This document shows positions 28,339 to 38,387 of a DNA stretch of 64,000 nucleotides, one piece after another; position 1 is the stretch's first letter; the number at the start of each line of letters is the position of its first letter. Under the pieces are notes generated by a model. That model did not search any database and was not told where the DNA came from. It saw only the letters and a program-made list of their open reading frames with translations. Origin of the DNA: Candidatus Blochmannia vicinus (lineage in GTDB: Bacteria; Pseudomonadota; Gammaproteobacteria; Enterobacterales; Enterobacteriaceae); the NCBI GenBank assembly GCA_030020825.1, contig CP125213.1:434001-498000 (forward strand), read 5' to 3'. The position numbers and the translations under genes were made by a program.

Positions 28339-28580
28339 TAGAAAAAATAATAATATGGTTGATATATGGATACCAAATCAGTGTCAGTCCCATACTAGGT
28401 CATCATTGTCGTTTTCAAAAAACATGTTCTCAATACGGGATCGAATCAATACGTAAATTTGGAGTACTACAAGGTAGTTGTTTGGCATGTATTCGCATAT
28501 TACAATGTCATCCTTTAGTTTTAAATAATAATGAAGATTTTATGTCTTCTTCATATTCACATATTCAGGGCATAATCAAC
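28317..28580 (+). CDS. yidD: Membrane protein insertion factor YidD, open into yidC
   Basis: YidD assists YidC-dependent insertion of inner-membrane proteins and is membrane-associated through an N-terminal amphipathic helix. The 88-codon segment aligns with E. coli YidD (85 residues): SPILGHHCRFQKTCSQYGIE, IRKFGVLQGS and ILQCHPL. It overlaps the rnpA end by 22 bases. There is no stop codon: the frame continues without interruption into yidC, so the sequence predicts a 643-residue YidD-YidC protein unless the internal ATG at 28581 is used. The usual Gly/Asp-Pro-rich end is replaced by VLNNNEDFMSSSYSHIQGII. Confidence 0.85.
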
Positions 28581-30248
28581 ATGGACTCGCAACGTAATTT
28601 CTTTGTGATAGCTTTTTTAATTATGTCGTTTATACTGTGGCAAACATGGCAAACGGAGTATCACCAAAGAACTAATACTCAAAAAATAGATGATGTACAT
28701 GAAAGTACATCTCCAATCACTTATTCTGAAAATAATAACAATGCACAATATTATATACACGATAAAAATCGTGTAATTACGGTAAAAACAGATGTACTTC
28801 TACTTAAAATAAACACTTATGGAGGAGATATCGAAGAAGCATATCTAACGCATTATTTAAAAAATTTAAATTCTAAAGAACCTTTCCCCTTATTAAGTAC
28901 TTCACAAGAGTTTACATATAGAACGAATAGCGGGATAATAATTAAAAATACGCCAAAACCTTCATTTAACGACAAGGAACTACTATATACAACTGAAATC
29001 GATCAAAATATATTTGTTTTACCAAAAAATAGAAATAAATTAAAATTAACTTTAACACATCATGCTAACGATGGCATCACTTATACTAAGAATTATATTT
29101 TCAATAGAAATGATTATTCCATATATGTGCATTATACCATAAAAAATATGAGTAATCATCCATTAACAATTAAATTGTTTGGAAATTTAGTGCAATCTAT
29201 ACATTATCCTAAAACATATGATGATAACAATAACGGAGATAATTTTCCTCTATATTCTTATCGAGGATCAGCATATTCCACCGACAAACAAAAATATCAA
29301 AAATATAGCTTCAAAGACATAAAAAATATGAATTTAAATATTTATACTTCCAACGGATGGATAGCAATGTCTCAAAAATATTTTGCTACAGCTTGGATTC
29401 CTCTCACTCAGGGGAATAACACATTTTATACCACCTATCATAAAAACAATGATATTTCTACTATAGGTTTTCGGTCTGATTCAATATGCATTCCTATAGG
29501 AGGACAAGGAGAATTGAAGTCTATATTATGGATGGGACCAAAAATTCAAGAAAAAATGAAAACAATAGCTCCAAATTTAGATTTAATGATTGATTACGGA
29601 TGGTTGTGGTTTATTTCTCAACCATTATTTAAATTATTAAGTTTAATTCACAACTATATAGGAAATTGGGGTATATCTATTATCATCATAACATTAATCA
29701 TACGTCTAACTATGTATCCATTAACTAAGGCACAATATACTTCTATGGCAAAAATACGTATGTTACAACCTAAATTATTTGCGATACAAGAAGAATACAA
29801 ACATGACAAATATCAATATCATCAAAAAACTATAGCATTATATAAAGAAGAAAAAGTAAACCCATTAGGAGGATGTTTGCCTCTATTAATTCAAATGCCA
29901 ATATTCCTAGCCTTGTATTATATGTTATCAGGTTCTGTAGAATTAAGACATGCTAAATTTGGCTTCTGGATCCATGACTTATCCGCTCAAGACCCTTATT
30001 ATATATTACCAATAATAATGGGAATTACTATGTTTTTTATACAGAAAATGTCACCTACCACTATTACTGACACAATGCAAAAAAAAATGATGACTATCAT
30101 GTTAATAATTTTTACTATATTTTTTTTATGGTTCCCATCTGGTTTAGTGTTATATTATATAGTAAGTAATGTCATTACCATTATTCAACAACAAATAATT
30201 TACCAAGGATTAGAAAAAAAAGGATTACATAATCAAAAATATTCTTAA
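28581..30248 (+). CDS. yidC: Membrane protein insertase YidC
   Basis: Oxa1-superfamily insertase acting with or without SecYEG, needed for subunits such as AtpE. From the ATG at 28581 the product is 555 residues (E. coli 548) and starts MDSQRNFFVIAFLIMSF, the first transmembrane anchor. The periplasmic P1 beta-sandwich (about 60-340) is followed by the conserved core: GNWGISIIIITLIIRL with its membrane arginine, MYPLTKAQYTSMAKIR, NPLGGCLPLLIQMPIFLALY and WFPSGLVLYYIVSN. CAGGG lies 10 bases before the ATG, so independent initiation is possible, but the upstream yidD frame also reads straight through. Confidence 0.96.
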   Translation: MDSQRNFFVIAFLIMSFILWQTWQTEYHQRTNTQKIDDVHESTSPITYSENNNNAQYYIHDKNRVITVKTDVLLLKINTYGGDIEEAYLTHYLKNLNSKEPFPLLSTSQEFTYRTNSGIIIKNTPKPSFNDKELLYTTEIDQNIFVLPKNRNKLKLTLTHHANDGITYTKNYIFNRNDYSIYVHYTIKNMSNHPLTIKLFGNLVQSIHYPKTYDDNNNGDNFPLYSYRGSAYSTDKQKYQKYSFKDIKNMNLNIYTSNGWIAMSQKYFATAWIPLTQGNNTFYTTYHKNNDISTIGFRSDSICIPIGGQGELKSILWMGPKIQEKMKTIAPNLDLMIDYGWLWFISQPLFKLLSLIHNYIGNWGISIIIITLIIRLTMYPLTKAQYTSMAKIRMLQPKLFAIQEEYKHDKYQYHQKTIALYKEEKVNPLGGCLPLLIQMPIFLALYYMLSGSVELRHAKFGFWIHDLSAQDPYYILPIIMGITMFFIQKMSPTTITDTMQKKMMTIMLIIFTIFFLWFPSGLVLYYIVSNVITIIQQQIIYQGLEKKGLHNQKYS

Positions 30249-30324
30249 ATTAATAAAAGTATCATTTTTAACAAAAATATATTTTCTATCTCAATAGATA
30301 TGCTATCAAAATAACAAAAAGTTT

Positions 30325-31740
30325 ATGAATTACATAATTGATACAATAGTAGCTATTTCTACGCCTCCAGGATACGGAGGTATTGGAGTTATACGAATAT
30401 CTGGAAACTCAGTTCCTACAATCATTCCCAAATTATTAGGAAAAATGATTGATCCTAGAAAAGCGGAATATTTGCCATTTTTAGATACAGATGGATTCAT
30501 ATTAGAAAAAGTAATAGCCTTATTTTTTCCTGAACCAAATTCTTTTACAGGAGAAAACATACTAGAAATCCATGGACACGGTGGTCAAATGATTTTAGAT
30601 ATATTATTAGAACGTATTTTAAAAATATCTTCTAATATTCGAATAGCACATCCAGGAGAATTTACCAAACGAGCATTCTTAAATAATAAAATAGATCTCA
30701 TACAAGCAGAAGCAATTGCTGACATCATTAATGCTTCTTCATACCAAGCTGCAAAATCGGCATCGAATACCCTACAAGGAGCCTTTTCCAGTAAAATACA
30801 TATAATTTCAAAGAAAATTACTAATTTACGTACACACATAGAAGCATCTATTGACTTTTCAGAAGAAGCAACTAATGTGTTACCATATAATAATGTTAAA
30901 AAAAAATTAAAAAACATTATAAATGACATACAACAAATATACGAATCAACCTGTCACGGTGTTTTATTACGTGAAGGAATAAAAATAGTAATTGCTGGTA
31001 ACCCAAATGCAGGAAAATCTAGTTTATTTAATGCATTAATTGGTATTGATAGAGCTATTGTAAGCACAATATCTGGAACTACACGAGATACGTTACATGA
31101 ATCTATCCAATTAAATAGAGAAGTAACATGCCATATTACCGATACCGCTGGATTACAAAAAAATAGTGACAATGAAATAGAACAAATTGGAATAACACGT
31201 GCATGGAATGAATTAAATAACGCAGATCATATCTTATGGGTAATTGATTCTAACGATGATTCAAATAGAAAATGTAACATTACATTAGAATATGTAGAGG
31301 AAATATTATTTTCTAAAAATAAAAAAATTCCTATCACAATTATACGTAATAAATCTGATTTAACTAAGGAAGAAATTGGAATTAGTAAAGTAAATAATTA
31401 TACGTGTATCACACTGTCAGCTTTGTTTGATAATGGAACAGATTTATTACGTAATCATTTACATAACAATATAAAATATAAAAAACAAAAAAATTATTCT
31501 TATAACTTAACTGAAAATCAAGGAAATTACATTGCCCGCAGGCGCCACTTAAACGCTCTTGAAAAAACTTCTAAATACCTTTTATCTGCTCAAAATCAAC
31601 TATTATCTGTTATGACTATCGATGAACTTTTCGCTGAGGATCTTGTATTAGCACACAATGAACTAAATAAAATTTTTGGAAAATTTACTTCCGAAGATTT
31701 ATTAGAAAAAATTTTTTCCACGTTTTGTGTTGGAAAATAA
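30325..31740 (+). CDS. mnmE: tRNA modification GTPase MnmE
   Basis: GTPase that with MnmG adds the (carboxymethyl)aminomethyl group to U34 of certain tRNAs. It has 471 residues against 454. The N-terminal folate-binding domain shows DTIVAISTPPGYGGIGVIRI. The helical domain contains an inserted Ras-like G domain with GNPNAGKSSLFNALIG, TTRD, DTAG and NKSD. The C-terminal catalytic CxGK is present as FCVGK at the very end. Its partner mnmG lies at 40656-42554, so both halves of the pathway are kept. Confidence 0.97.
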   Translation: MNYIIDTIVAISTPPGYGGIGVIRISGNSVPTIIPKLLGKMIDPRKAEYLPFLDTDGFILEKVIALFFPEPNSFTGENILEIHGHGGQMILDILLERILKISSNIRIAHPGEFTKRAFLNNKIDLIQAEAIADIINASSYQAAKSASNTLQGAFSSKIHIISKKITNLRTHIEASIDFSEEATNVLPYNNVKKKLKNIINDIQQIYESTCHGVLLREGIKIVIAGNPNAGKSSLFNALIGIDRAIVSTISGTTRDTLHESIQLNREVTCHITDTAGLQKNSDNEIEQIGITRAWNELNNADHILWVIDSNDDSNRKCNITLEYVEEILFSKNKKIPITIIRNKSDLTKEEIGISKVNNYTCITLSALFDNGTDLLRNHLHNNIKYKKQKNYSYNLTENQGNYIARRRHLNALEKTSKYLLSAQNQLLSVMTIDELFAEDLVLAHNELNKIFGKFTSEDLLEKIFSTFCVGK

Positions 31741-31962
31741 TTATTCATAAAGTTTATAAAAAATTGAATAATATTTCATATATATAAACCTAAAACCATT
31801 ACTTTTGTAATTATGTAATACCTTACGAACCAATAAACACGTTATTGCACATTCAAACCAACATATACTTTAACACATAAATATACAATGAAATTAATAT
31901 AAAAATAAAAAACTACAATAGAATATTTTGTTTAATACATAACCCTCAAATAAAAAATAGAG

Positions 31963-33351
31963 TTATTTTTTATTTTTTGATCGTTTCCAATGTAAAATAG
32001 AAAACTGTCGTATTCTACTAATAATAGTTTCACCGGCCGATACATTTCGAGTTACCGTAGTTCCAGCTCCAATAGTTGCATTTTTTCCAACAATTATTGG
32101 AGCTACCAACTGACTATCAGCTCCAATAAAAACACCATCTTCAATAACTGTATGATGTTTTTGAACACCATCATAATTACAAATAATTGTTCCGGCTCCA
32201 ATATTCACTTGCGCACCAATTTCCGCATCACCTAAATAACTAAAATGTCTAACTTTCGATTGTTTACCCAATTGAGTATTTTTAATCTCAACAAAATTTC
32301 CTACATGACTGTTTTCTTTTAATTCAGTTCCTGGTCTTAATCGAGCAAATGGTCCTATATCACTCTGAATACTTATTTTTGCGTGTTCAATTATTGAAAA
32401 CGGATGTATCACTACATCATCTTCAATTACTGTATCTTTCAATATACAATTTGCCCCTATTCTTACTCTATTCCCTAAAGAAACATCTCCTTCAATAATC
32501 ACATTTATATCAATATATACATCTTTTCCACACACTATTGTTCCTCTTAAATCAAATCTATCTGGATCAGATATTGTTACCCCTGATGATAATAAACGTT
32601 GTGCTTGTCTCTGTTGATATTGTCTGTCTAAAAACACTAAATCTGATTTATTATTTACCCCCATAATTTCAAATGTATCATAAGGATGAACAGTGTGTAT
32701 AGTATAACCTGATTGATGAGCTATCTGAATTATATCTGTTAAATAAAATTCATTCTTTGATCTATGAATTGTTAATAAATTTAACCAACGCTTTAAATTT
32801 TCAGAAATAGCAATAAAAATACCAGTATTCACTTCTTTTATTTTTTTCTGATCATCATTAATAATATCATCATGCTCTATTATATTAACAACGCTACCTT
32901 TTTGGTTTCGTACAATACGTCCATATCCATTTGGATTAGATAACGTAGCTGTTAGCATACTTATATCACACTGTGATTTAATAGTATGTAATCGTTGTAA
33001 TGTTCTATAGGAAACAAAAGGGACATCACTATACAACAAAAGGATTTCCTCTTTATCACCGATAATAGATAATGCTCTTTGCACAGCATTTCCAGTTCCA
33101 ACAAGCTCATGTTGCAATATCCAATGTACAGGAACTTTATATTGATCTGTATTAATTTTTTCTATTATTGTTTCACCTTTATGGCCATATACTACATATA
33201 TACACCGAACTCCCGACTGCACTACAGAATCAATTAAATGTTGTAACATAAACTTTCCACCAATCCGATGTAGTGGCTTTGGTATATCAGATAGCATTCT
33301 ATTACCTTTACCAGCAGCCAGAATAATTGCGCTAAAACTAGCATATGACAT
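31963..33351 (-). CDS. glmU: Bifunctional GlcN-1-P acetyltransferase / UDP-GlcNAc pyrophosphorylase
   Basis: Makes UDP-GlcNAc for peptidoglycan and LPS in two steps. It has 462 residues against 456. The N-terminal nucleotidyltransferase domain has ILAAGKGNRMLSDIPKPLH. The C-terminal left-handed beta-helix has hexapeptide repeats and the acetyltransferase region RLRPGTELKENSHVGNFVEI with NIGAGTIICNYDG. The tail is lysine-rich. It follows atpC by 122 bases on the same strand, as in E. coli; glmS is not next to it. Retention implies that cell-wall precursor synthesis persists. Confidence 0.96.
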   Translation of the reverse strand: MSYASFSAIILAAGKGNRMLSDIPKPLHRIGGKFMLQHLIDSVVQSGVRCIYVVYGHKGETIIEKINTDQYKVPVHWILQHELVGTGNAVQRALSIIGDKEEILLLYSDVPFVSYRTLQRLHTIKSQCDISMLTATLSNPNGYGRIVRNQKGSVVNIIEHDDIINDDQKKIKEVNTGIFIAISENLKRWLNLLTIHRSKNEFYLTDIIQIAHQSGYTIHTVHPYDTFEIMGVNNKSDLVFLDRQYQQRQAQRLLSSGVTISDPDRFDLRGTIVCGKDVYIDINVIIEGDVSLGNRVRIGANCILKDTVIEDDVVIHPFSIIEHAKISIQSDIGPFARLRPGTELKENSHVGNFVEIKNTQLGKQSKVRHFSYLGDAEIGAQVNIGAGTIICNYDGVQKHHTVIEDGVFIGADSQLVAPIIVGKNATIGAGTTVTRNVSAGETIISRIRQFSILHWKRSKNKK

Positions 33352-33473
33352 AATCTATATATCTCTTTTGTTTTTTTATTTATTAAATAAATTTCTTTAA
33401 GTAATCACGATATATCATTACACTTATACACATAAAATTTTTTATATAACATATATTATATTTTAATCATACA

Positions 33474-33908
33474 TTAGATATGTTTATTTCTTTTGGTTAA
33501 TTCAATCAATCTAAGTTTGGCAATAGCTTTAGATATTTCTGAAGCAATTTTAATGTAATCCATGTCATCATTATAACGTAAGTTTTTAATATGTTTTTCA
33601 GCTTCATTTTTAGCTTCTATAGCTTTTTTTTCATCTAATTCTTCAGCACGAATAGCTGTATCTGCCAATATTGTTACCATATTTTTTTGAACTTCAAGAA
33701 TACCTCCAGATATATATATATATTCTTCATCATCGCATAATTTTACTATACGCAACACTCCTGGCTTGATCGACGTAAGCAAAGGAGCATGACCTGGAAA
33801 AATCCCCATTTCACCTTCCGTACCGGCTACTTGAATTTTCTTAACTACACCAGAAAATATCTGGCTTTCAATAGAAACAACAGTCAAATGGTAAGTACCT
33901 ACGGACAT
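33474..33908 (-). CDS. atpC: F1Fo ATP synthase epsilon subunit
   Basis: Central-stalk subunit that inhibits and couples F1. The start at 33908 is chosen because AAGG sits 7 bases upstream; an ATG two codons earlier would be only one base after that AAGG. The product is 144 residues against 139. The beta-sandwich GEMGIFPGHAPLLTSIKPG is followed by the two-helix C-terminal domain ending in AIAKLRLIELTKR. It is the last gene of the atp block. Confidence 0.94.
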   Translation of the reverse strand: MSVGTYHLTVVSIESQIFSGVVKKIQVAGTEGEMGIFPGHAPLLTSIKPGVLRIVKLCDDEEYIYISGGILEVQKNMVTILADTAIRAEELDEKKAIEAKNEAEKHIKNLRYNDDMDYIKIASEISKAIAKLRLIELTKRNKHI

Positions 33909-33940
33909 ACACATACCTTATACATTTATCAACAAAAAAT

Positions 33941-35332
33941 TTAAAGAGTTTTATTTTTTTCTATAACTTCTGCAATAGTACCTACCATATAAAATGCTTG
34001 TTCTGGAATATGATCATATTTTCCTTCTATTATCTCTTTAAATCCTTGGATGGTGTCTTTTAAAGATACATATGCACCAGAAAATCCTGTAAATACTTCA
34101 GCAACAAAAAAAGGTTGCGATAAAAACCGTTGAATTTTTCGCGAACGTAACACTATCAATTTATCTTCTTCTGATAATTCATCCATACCTAAAATAGCAA
34201 TAATATCTTTAAGTTCTTGATAACGTTGTAAAATTGATTTAACATCTTTAGCGACATCATAATGCTCTTGTCCTACAATAAGTGGATTCAATTGTTGACT
34301 ATTAGAATCTAATGGATCTACCGCAGGATAAATACCAAGAGCAGCAATTTGACGGCTTAAAACTATAGTTGCATCCAAATGGGAAAAAGTAGTAGCAGGA
34401 GATGGATCTGTAAGATCATCTGCAGGAACGTACACTGCTTGTACAGAAGTAATTGAACCCAAATTTGTAGAAGTGATGCGTTCTTGTAAAATGCCCATTT
34501 CTTCTGATAATGTCGATTGATATCCTACTGCTGATGGAATACGACCTAATAACGCTGATACTTCAGTACCAGCAAGAGTATAGCGATATATATTATCTAT
34601 AAACAACAATACATCATGTCCTTCATCTCTAAATTTTTCTGCCATAGTAAGACCAGTTAAAGCCACCCGTAATCTGTTTCCGGGTGGCTCATTCATTTGA
34701 CCATATACTAAAGCAACTTTGTTGATAACATTAGAATTTATCATTTCATGGTAGAAATCGTTACCTTCACGCGTGCGTTCTCCAACACCAACAAACACTG
34801 AATAACCGGAATATTCTACAGCAATATTACGAATAAGCTCCATCATATTGACAGTCTTACCAACTCCTGCTCCCCCAAAAAGACCAATTTTACCTCCTTT
34901 AGCAAATGGACATATTAAATCAATTACTTTAATACCAGTTACTAAAAGCTCTTGACTAGTAGATAATTCAGAATAAAGCGGAGCAGATCTATGAATAGAC
35001 CATTTTTCTTTTTCTTTAATCGGTCCTTTCATGTCAATTGGTTCACCCAATACATTTACTACACGACCTAAAGTTTCTTTTCCTACTGGAACTTCAATAA
35101 AACGTTTTAAATCAATTACTGTTAATCCACGACGCAATCCATCTGTATTCCCCATAGCTATACAGCGTACTATGCCCCCGCCTAATTGTTGAGCTACTTC
35201 TAATATCAATTTTTTTGTAAATCTATCATCAGTACATACTTTAAGGGCATGATATACAGTAGGTACTTCATCTTGATTGAATGCGACATCGACCACCGCT
35301 CCAATAACCTGGATTATTTTTCCAGAATTCAT
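33941..35332 (-). CDS. atpD: F1Fo ATP synthase beta subunit
   Basis: Catalytic subunit of F1, 463 residues (E. coli 460). The P-loop GGAGVGKTVNMMELIRN is near residue 150, the catalytic glutamate lies in VGERTREGNDFYHEM, and Walker B is DVLLFIDNIYRY. One small change: the usual DNIYRFTLAGTEVSALLGR is kept except F to Y. It follows atpG with a 29-base gap and precedes atpC. No sign of decay. Confidence 0.98.
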   Translation of the reverse strand: MNSGKIIQVIGAVVDVAFNQDEVPTVYHALKVCTDDRFTKKLILEVAQQLGGGIVRCIAMGNTDGLRRGLTVIDLKRFIEVPVGKETLGRVVNVLGEPIDMKGPIKEKEKWSIHRSAPLYSELSTSQELLVTGIKVIDLICPFAKGGKIGLFGGAGVGKTVNMMELIRNIAVEYSGYSVFVGVGERTREGNDFYHEMINSNVINKVALVYGQMNEPPGNRLRVALTGLTMAEKFRDEGHDVLLFIDNIYRYTLAGTEVSALLGRIPSAVGYQSTLSEEMGILQERITSTNLGSITSVQAVYVPADDLTDPSPATTFSHLDATIVLSRQIAALGIYPAVDPLDSNSQQLNPLIVGQEHYDVAKDVKSILQRYQELKDIIAILGMDELSEEDKLIVLRSRKIQRFLSQPFFVAEVFTGFSGAYVSLKDTIQGFKEIIEGKYDHIPEQAFYMVGTIAEVIEKNKTL

Positions 35333-35361
35333 ATTAATTACACCTCTAACTATCTTATCAT

Positions 35362-36228
35362 TTATATTACAGAAGATCCTGAAACAACTTCTATTAATTC
35401 CTCCGTAATTTTAGTTTGTCTAACTTTATTATAAAATAACTTTAGATCATTAATAATAACTTCTCCATTATCTGAAGCAGTCTTCATTGCCATCATCCTA
35501 GCAGATTGTTCACTAGCTAAATTTTCTACTACTCCTTGATAAACTTGTGATTCAATATACCGTTGTAATAAATTATTTAATAATATTTTAGAATCTGGTT
35601 CATATAAATAATCCCAATGTTCATTTTTTAATACATCTTTATCTTCAGAAACAATCGGTAAAATCTGTAAAATTTGAGGAACCTGAGATAAAGTATTGAC
35701 AAATTTATTATACGCCAAATACAATCTATCTACTTTATTTTCATTATATAATTGTAACATCACCCTGACTGAACCGATTAAATCTGACATGTGAGGAATA
35801 TCCCCAATTCCACAAATACAACTCACTATCTTTGTTTGTTTTATACAATGTAAAAAAGAAGCAGCTTTAGACCCAATAATCGCTAATTTAACTGATGTTT
35901 CTGAATTATTCCATTTTCTGAAATCACATAATAACATTCTAAATAAATTAATGTTTAACCCGCCTGCTAATCCTCTATCCGTTGAAACTACCCAATAACC
36001 AACAGATTGAATGCTTCGTTCTTCAAAATAAGAATGTTTATATTCTAATGTTCCTAAAGCAATATGATTAATAACTTTACGTATAGTTTCTGCATACGGT
36101 TGACTTACTAACATACGTTTTTGAGTTTTATGAATTTTAGAGGCAGAAATCATCTCCATAGCTTTAGCAATTTTTTGTATATTTCGAATACTGTCTATCT
36201 TTCCACGTATCTCTTTTGTGCTAGACAT
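35362..36228 (-). CDS. atpG: F1Fo ATP synthase gamma subunit
   Basis: Central rotor shaft linking the c-ring to the alpha3-beta3 head. It has 288 residues, close to the 287 of E. coli. The N-terminal helix KEIRGKIDSIRNIQKIAKAM and the C-terminal helix ASEQSARMMAMKTASDNG, which form the coiled-coil shaft, are well conserved; the intervening Rossmann-like part is more diverged. It sits between atpA (35-base gap) and atpD (29-base gap). Confidence 0.96.
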   Translation of the reverse strand: MSSTKEIRGKIDSIRNIQKIAKAMEMISASKIHKTQKRMLVSQPYAETIRKVINHIALGTLEYKHSYFEERSIQSVGYWVVSTDRGLAGGLNINLFRMLLCDFRKWNNSETSVKLAIIGSKAASFLHCIKQTKIVSCICGIGDIPHMSDLIGSVRVMLQLYNENKVDRLYLAYNKFVNTLSQVPQILQILPIVSEDKDVLKNEHWDYLYEPDSKILLNNLLQRYIESQVYQGVVENLASEQSARMMAMKTASDNGEVIINDLKLFYNKVRQTKITEELIEVVSGSSVI

Positions 36229-36263
36229 GTTTTCTCATTCCATAATAATAATGTGTTTTGAAT

Positions 36264-37805
36264 TTACCAAGATTGATTTAATTTAAAGGTTGTAAGAATA
36301 CTTTTAAATTTTTTTTCAATATTCATATCATATATACCATCATGGTCAATAATTTTCATAAGTTCCTTTTCTTTATAAGTCATATATAATATTAATGCAG
36401 ATTCAAAATCACTTATCTTTGATACTTCAACATCTTCTAAATAACCATGTATCACTGCAAACAAAACAATAGATTGACATGAAAGGGACATAGGTGCATA
36501 TTGTTTTTGTTTTAATAATTCAGTAACTTTTTGACCATGTTTCAATTGTTTTTGTGTAATTTCATCTAATTCTGAAGCAAACTGAGAAAAAGCAGCTAAT
36601 TCTCGATATTGAGCTAAAGCAGTACGAATTCCACCAGATAACATCTTCATAATTTTGGTTTGAGCAGATCCTCCAACTCGAGATACTGAAATTCCTGGAT
36701 TTACTGCAGGACGAATCCCTGAATTAAATAAATGAGATTCCAAGAAAATTTGGCCATCAGTAATAGAAATAACATTGGTTGGAATAAACGAAGAAACATC
36801 TCCAGCTTGAGTTTCAATAATGGGTATTGCAGTCAATGAACCGGTTCTTCCTGTCACTTTCCCGTGAGTACATTGCGTAACATAATCAGAACTAACTCTA
36901 GCTGCTCGTTCTAATAAACGAGAATGTAAATAAAATATATCCCCTGGATACGCCTCTCGCCCAGGAGGACGTCGTAATAATAAAGAAATTTGACGATAAG
37001 CTATTGCTTGTTTAGAAAGATCGTCATATATAATTAAGGCATCTTCTCCATGATCTCTAAAATACTCTCCCATAGCACATCCAGAATAAGGAGCCAAATA
37101 TTGTAATACAGCAGACTCAGAGGCAGATGCAAGAATCACAATAGTATTAGCTAATGCATGATGCTGCGCTAATTTTTTTACAACACTAGCTACAGTTGTT
37201 GCTTTTTGACCAATAGCAACATAAATACATTTAACTCCGCTATAACGTTGATTAATAATAGTATCGATTGCTAATGCAGATTTTCCAGTTTGTCTATCTC
37301 CTATAATTAATTCACGTTGACCACGTCCAATGGGAACCATAGAATCAACAGATTTATACCCAGTTTGAATTGGTTCATCTATCGATTTTCGATCTATTAC
37401 ACTAGGTGCATTAGCTTCTACTGGAAGATAACAAGAACATTTAATAGCTCCTTTATTATCCATAGGCATACCCAATGTATTTACGACTCTTCCTAATAAT
37501 TCCGTGCCAACAGGTACTCGTAATATTTTTCCTGTGCTCTTTGCCACCATTCCTTCAGATAAATTTAAATATGAACCCATAACCACCGCTCCGACAGAAT
37601 CACGTTCTAAATTTAATGCTACAGCGAACTGGTTTGATGGAAGAGCAATCATTTCACCTTGCATTATATTTGTTAAACCATGTATATGGATTACCCCATC
37701 TCCTACAGCAGTAATAGTACCTTCGTTGCGAGTCTCATACGTTATATCAAATTGAGCAATACGCCGCCTAATTAATTCACTAATTTCATTTGAATTTAAT
37801 TGCAT
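36264..37805 (-). CDS. atpA: F1Fo ATP synthase alpha subunit
   Basis: Non-catalytic nucleotide-binding subunit of F1, 513 residues as in E. coli. The P-loop GDRQTGKSALAIDTIINQ is present, as are the arginine-finger region PAVNPGISVSRVGGSAQ and the N-terminal stator contact MQLNSNEISELIRRRI. The C-terminal end (KFKSILTTFKLNQSW) resembles the E. coli TFKATQSW. The gap to atpH is 36 bases. Confidence 0.98.
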   Translation of the reverse strand: MQLNSNEISELIRRRIAQFDITYETRNEGTITAVGDGVIHIHGLTNIMQGEMIALPSNQFAVALNLERDSVGAVVMGSYLNLSEGMVAKSTGKILRVPVGTELLGRVVNTLGMPMDNKGAIKCSCYLPVEANAPSVIDRKSIDEPIQTGYKSVDSMVPIGRGQRELIIGDRQTGKSALAIDTIINQRYSGVKCIYVAIGQKATTVASVVKKLAQHHALANTIVILASASESAVLQYLAPYSGCAMGEYFRDHGEDALIIYDDLSKQAIAYRQISLLLRRPPGREAYPGDIFYLHSRLLERAARVSSDYVTQCTHGKVTGRTGSLTAIPIIETQAGDVSSFIPTNVISITDGQIFLESHLFNSGIRPAVNPGISVSRVGGSAQTKIMKMLSGGIRTALAQYRELAAFSQFASELDEITQKQLKHGQKVTELLKQKQYAPMSLSCQSIVLFAVIHGYLEDVEVSKISDFESALILYMTYKEKELMKIIDHDGIYDMNIEKKFKSILTTFKLNQSW

Positions 37806-37841
37806 GATCTTATTTGTACCTAAAGGGATAAAATTAAAATA

Positions 37842-38387
37842 TTAAGATTGTAGTATATAATTTAAGCGTAAAATACGTCCACGTATGCTGCCATCAATGA
37901 TAGTATCTCCAACACGAATAATTATACCAGCTAGCATGCCTTTGTCTATTTTATGCACTACTTTTACTTTTTTAGATAAACGCTTAGCCATTACATCAGA
38001 AATTTTCTCTAATTGTCTACAGTTTAAAGGAGAAGCAGAAAAAACCTCTATTTCTACAGTACCCACATGTATAGCACATAGATTCACAAATTCTTTAAAA
38101 ACAATTGGCAACAACGGCAATCGATTATTTTCAGCCATAATATAAATCATATTTTTACTAAAAATATCTATTGGTTTTTTTTGATAATCTTCACAAATAG
38201 CAAGAAATATATTTGATAATTTTTTTGATTCTAAATATCTAAAAAATAAAGATCGTACTAAACCATGCTGACTTATCTTAGAAAACAAATCAAGAACTGA
38301 TTCCCACTTTTTTATATTTTTATATGCCATAGCTACATTAAATATAGCCACTGCATATGTATGGGCAATTACAACCATGCTAGCCAT
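37842..38387 (-). CDS. atpH: F1Fo ATP synthase delta subunit
   Basis: Peripheral-stalk subunit attaching b2 to the top of F1. It has 181 residues against 177. Alignment with E. coli is clearest in the C-terminal half: RLSKKVKVVHKIDKGMLAGI and IRVGDTIIDGSIRGRILRL. The ATG at 38387 directly follows the atpF stop (TAAATG), with GAGG inside the atpF end as ribosome-binding site, so translation is probably coupled. A second ATG three codons later is possible. Confidence 0.94.
   Translation of the reverse strand: MASMVVIAHTYAVAIFNVAMAYKNIKKWESVLDLFSKISQHGLVRSLFFRYLESKKLSNIFLAICEDYQKKPIDIFSKNMIYIMAENNRLPLLPIVFKEFVNLCAIHVGTVEIEVFSASPLNCRQLEKISDVMAKRLSKKVKVVHKIDKGMLAGIIIRVGDTIIDGSIRGRILRLNYILQS

Noticed and set aside
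30585..30929. 114-codon minus-strand frame within mnmE
   Set aside because: Antisense shadow of a gene with complete GTPase motifs; no recognisable protein.
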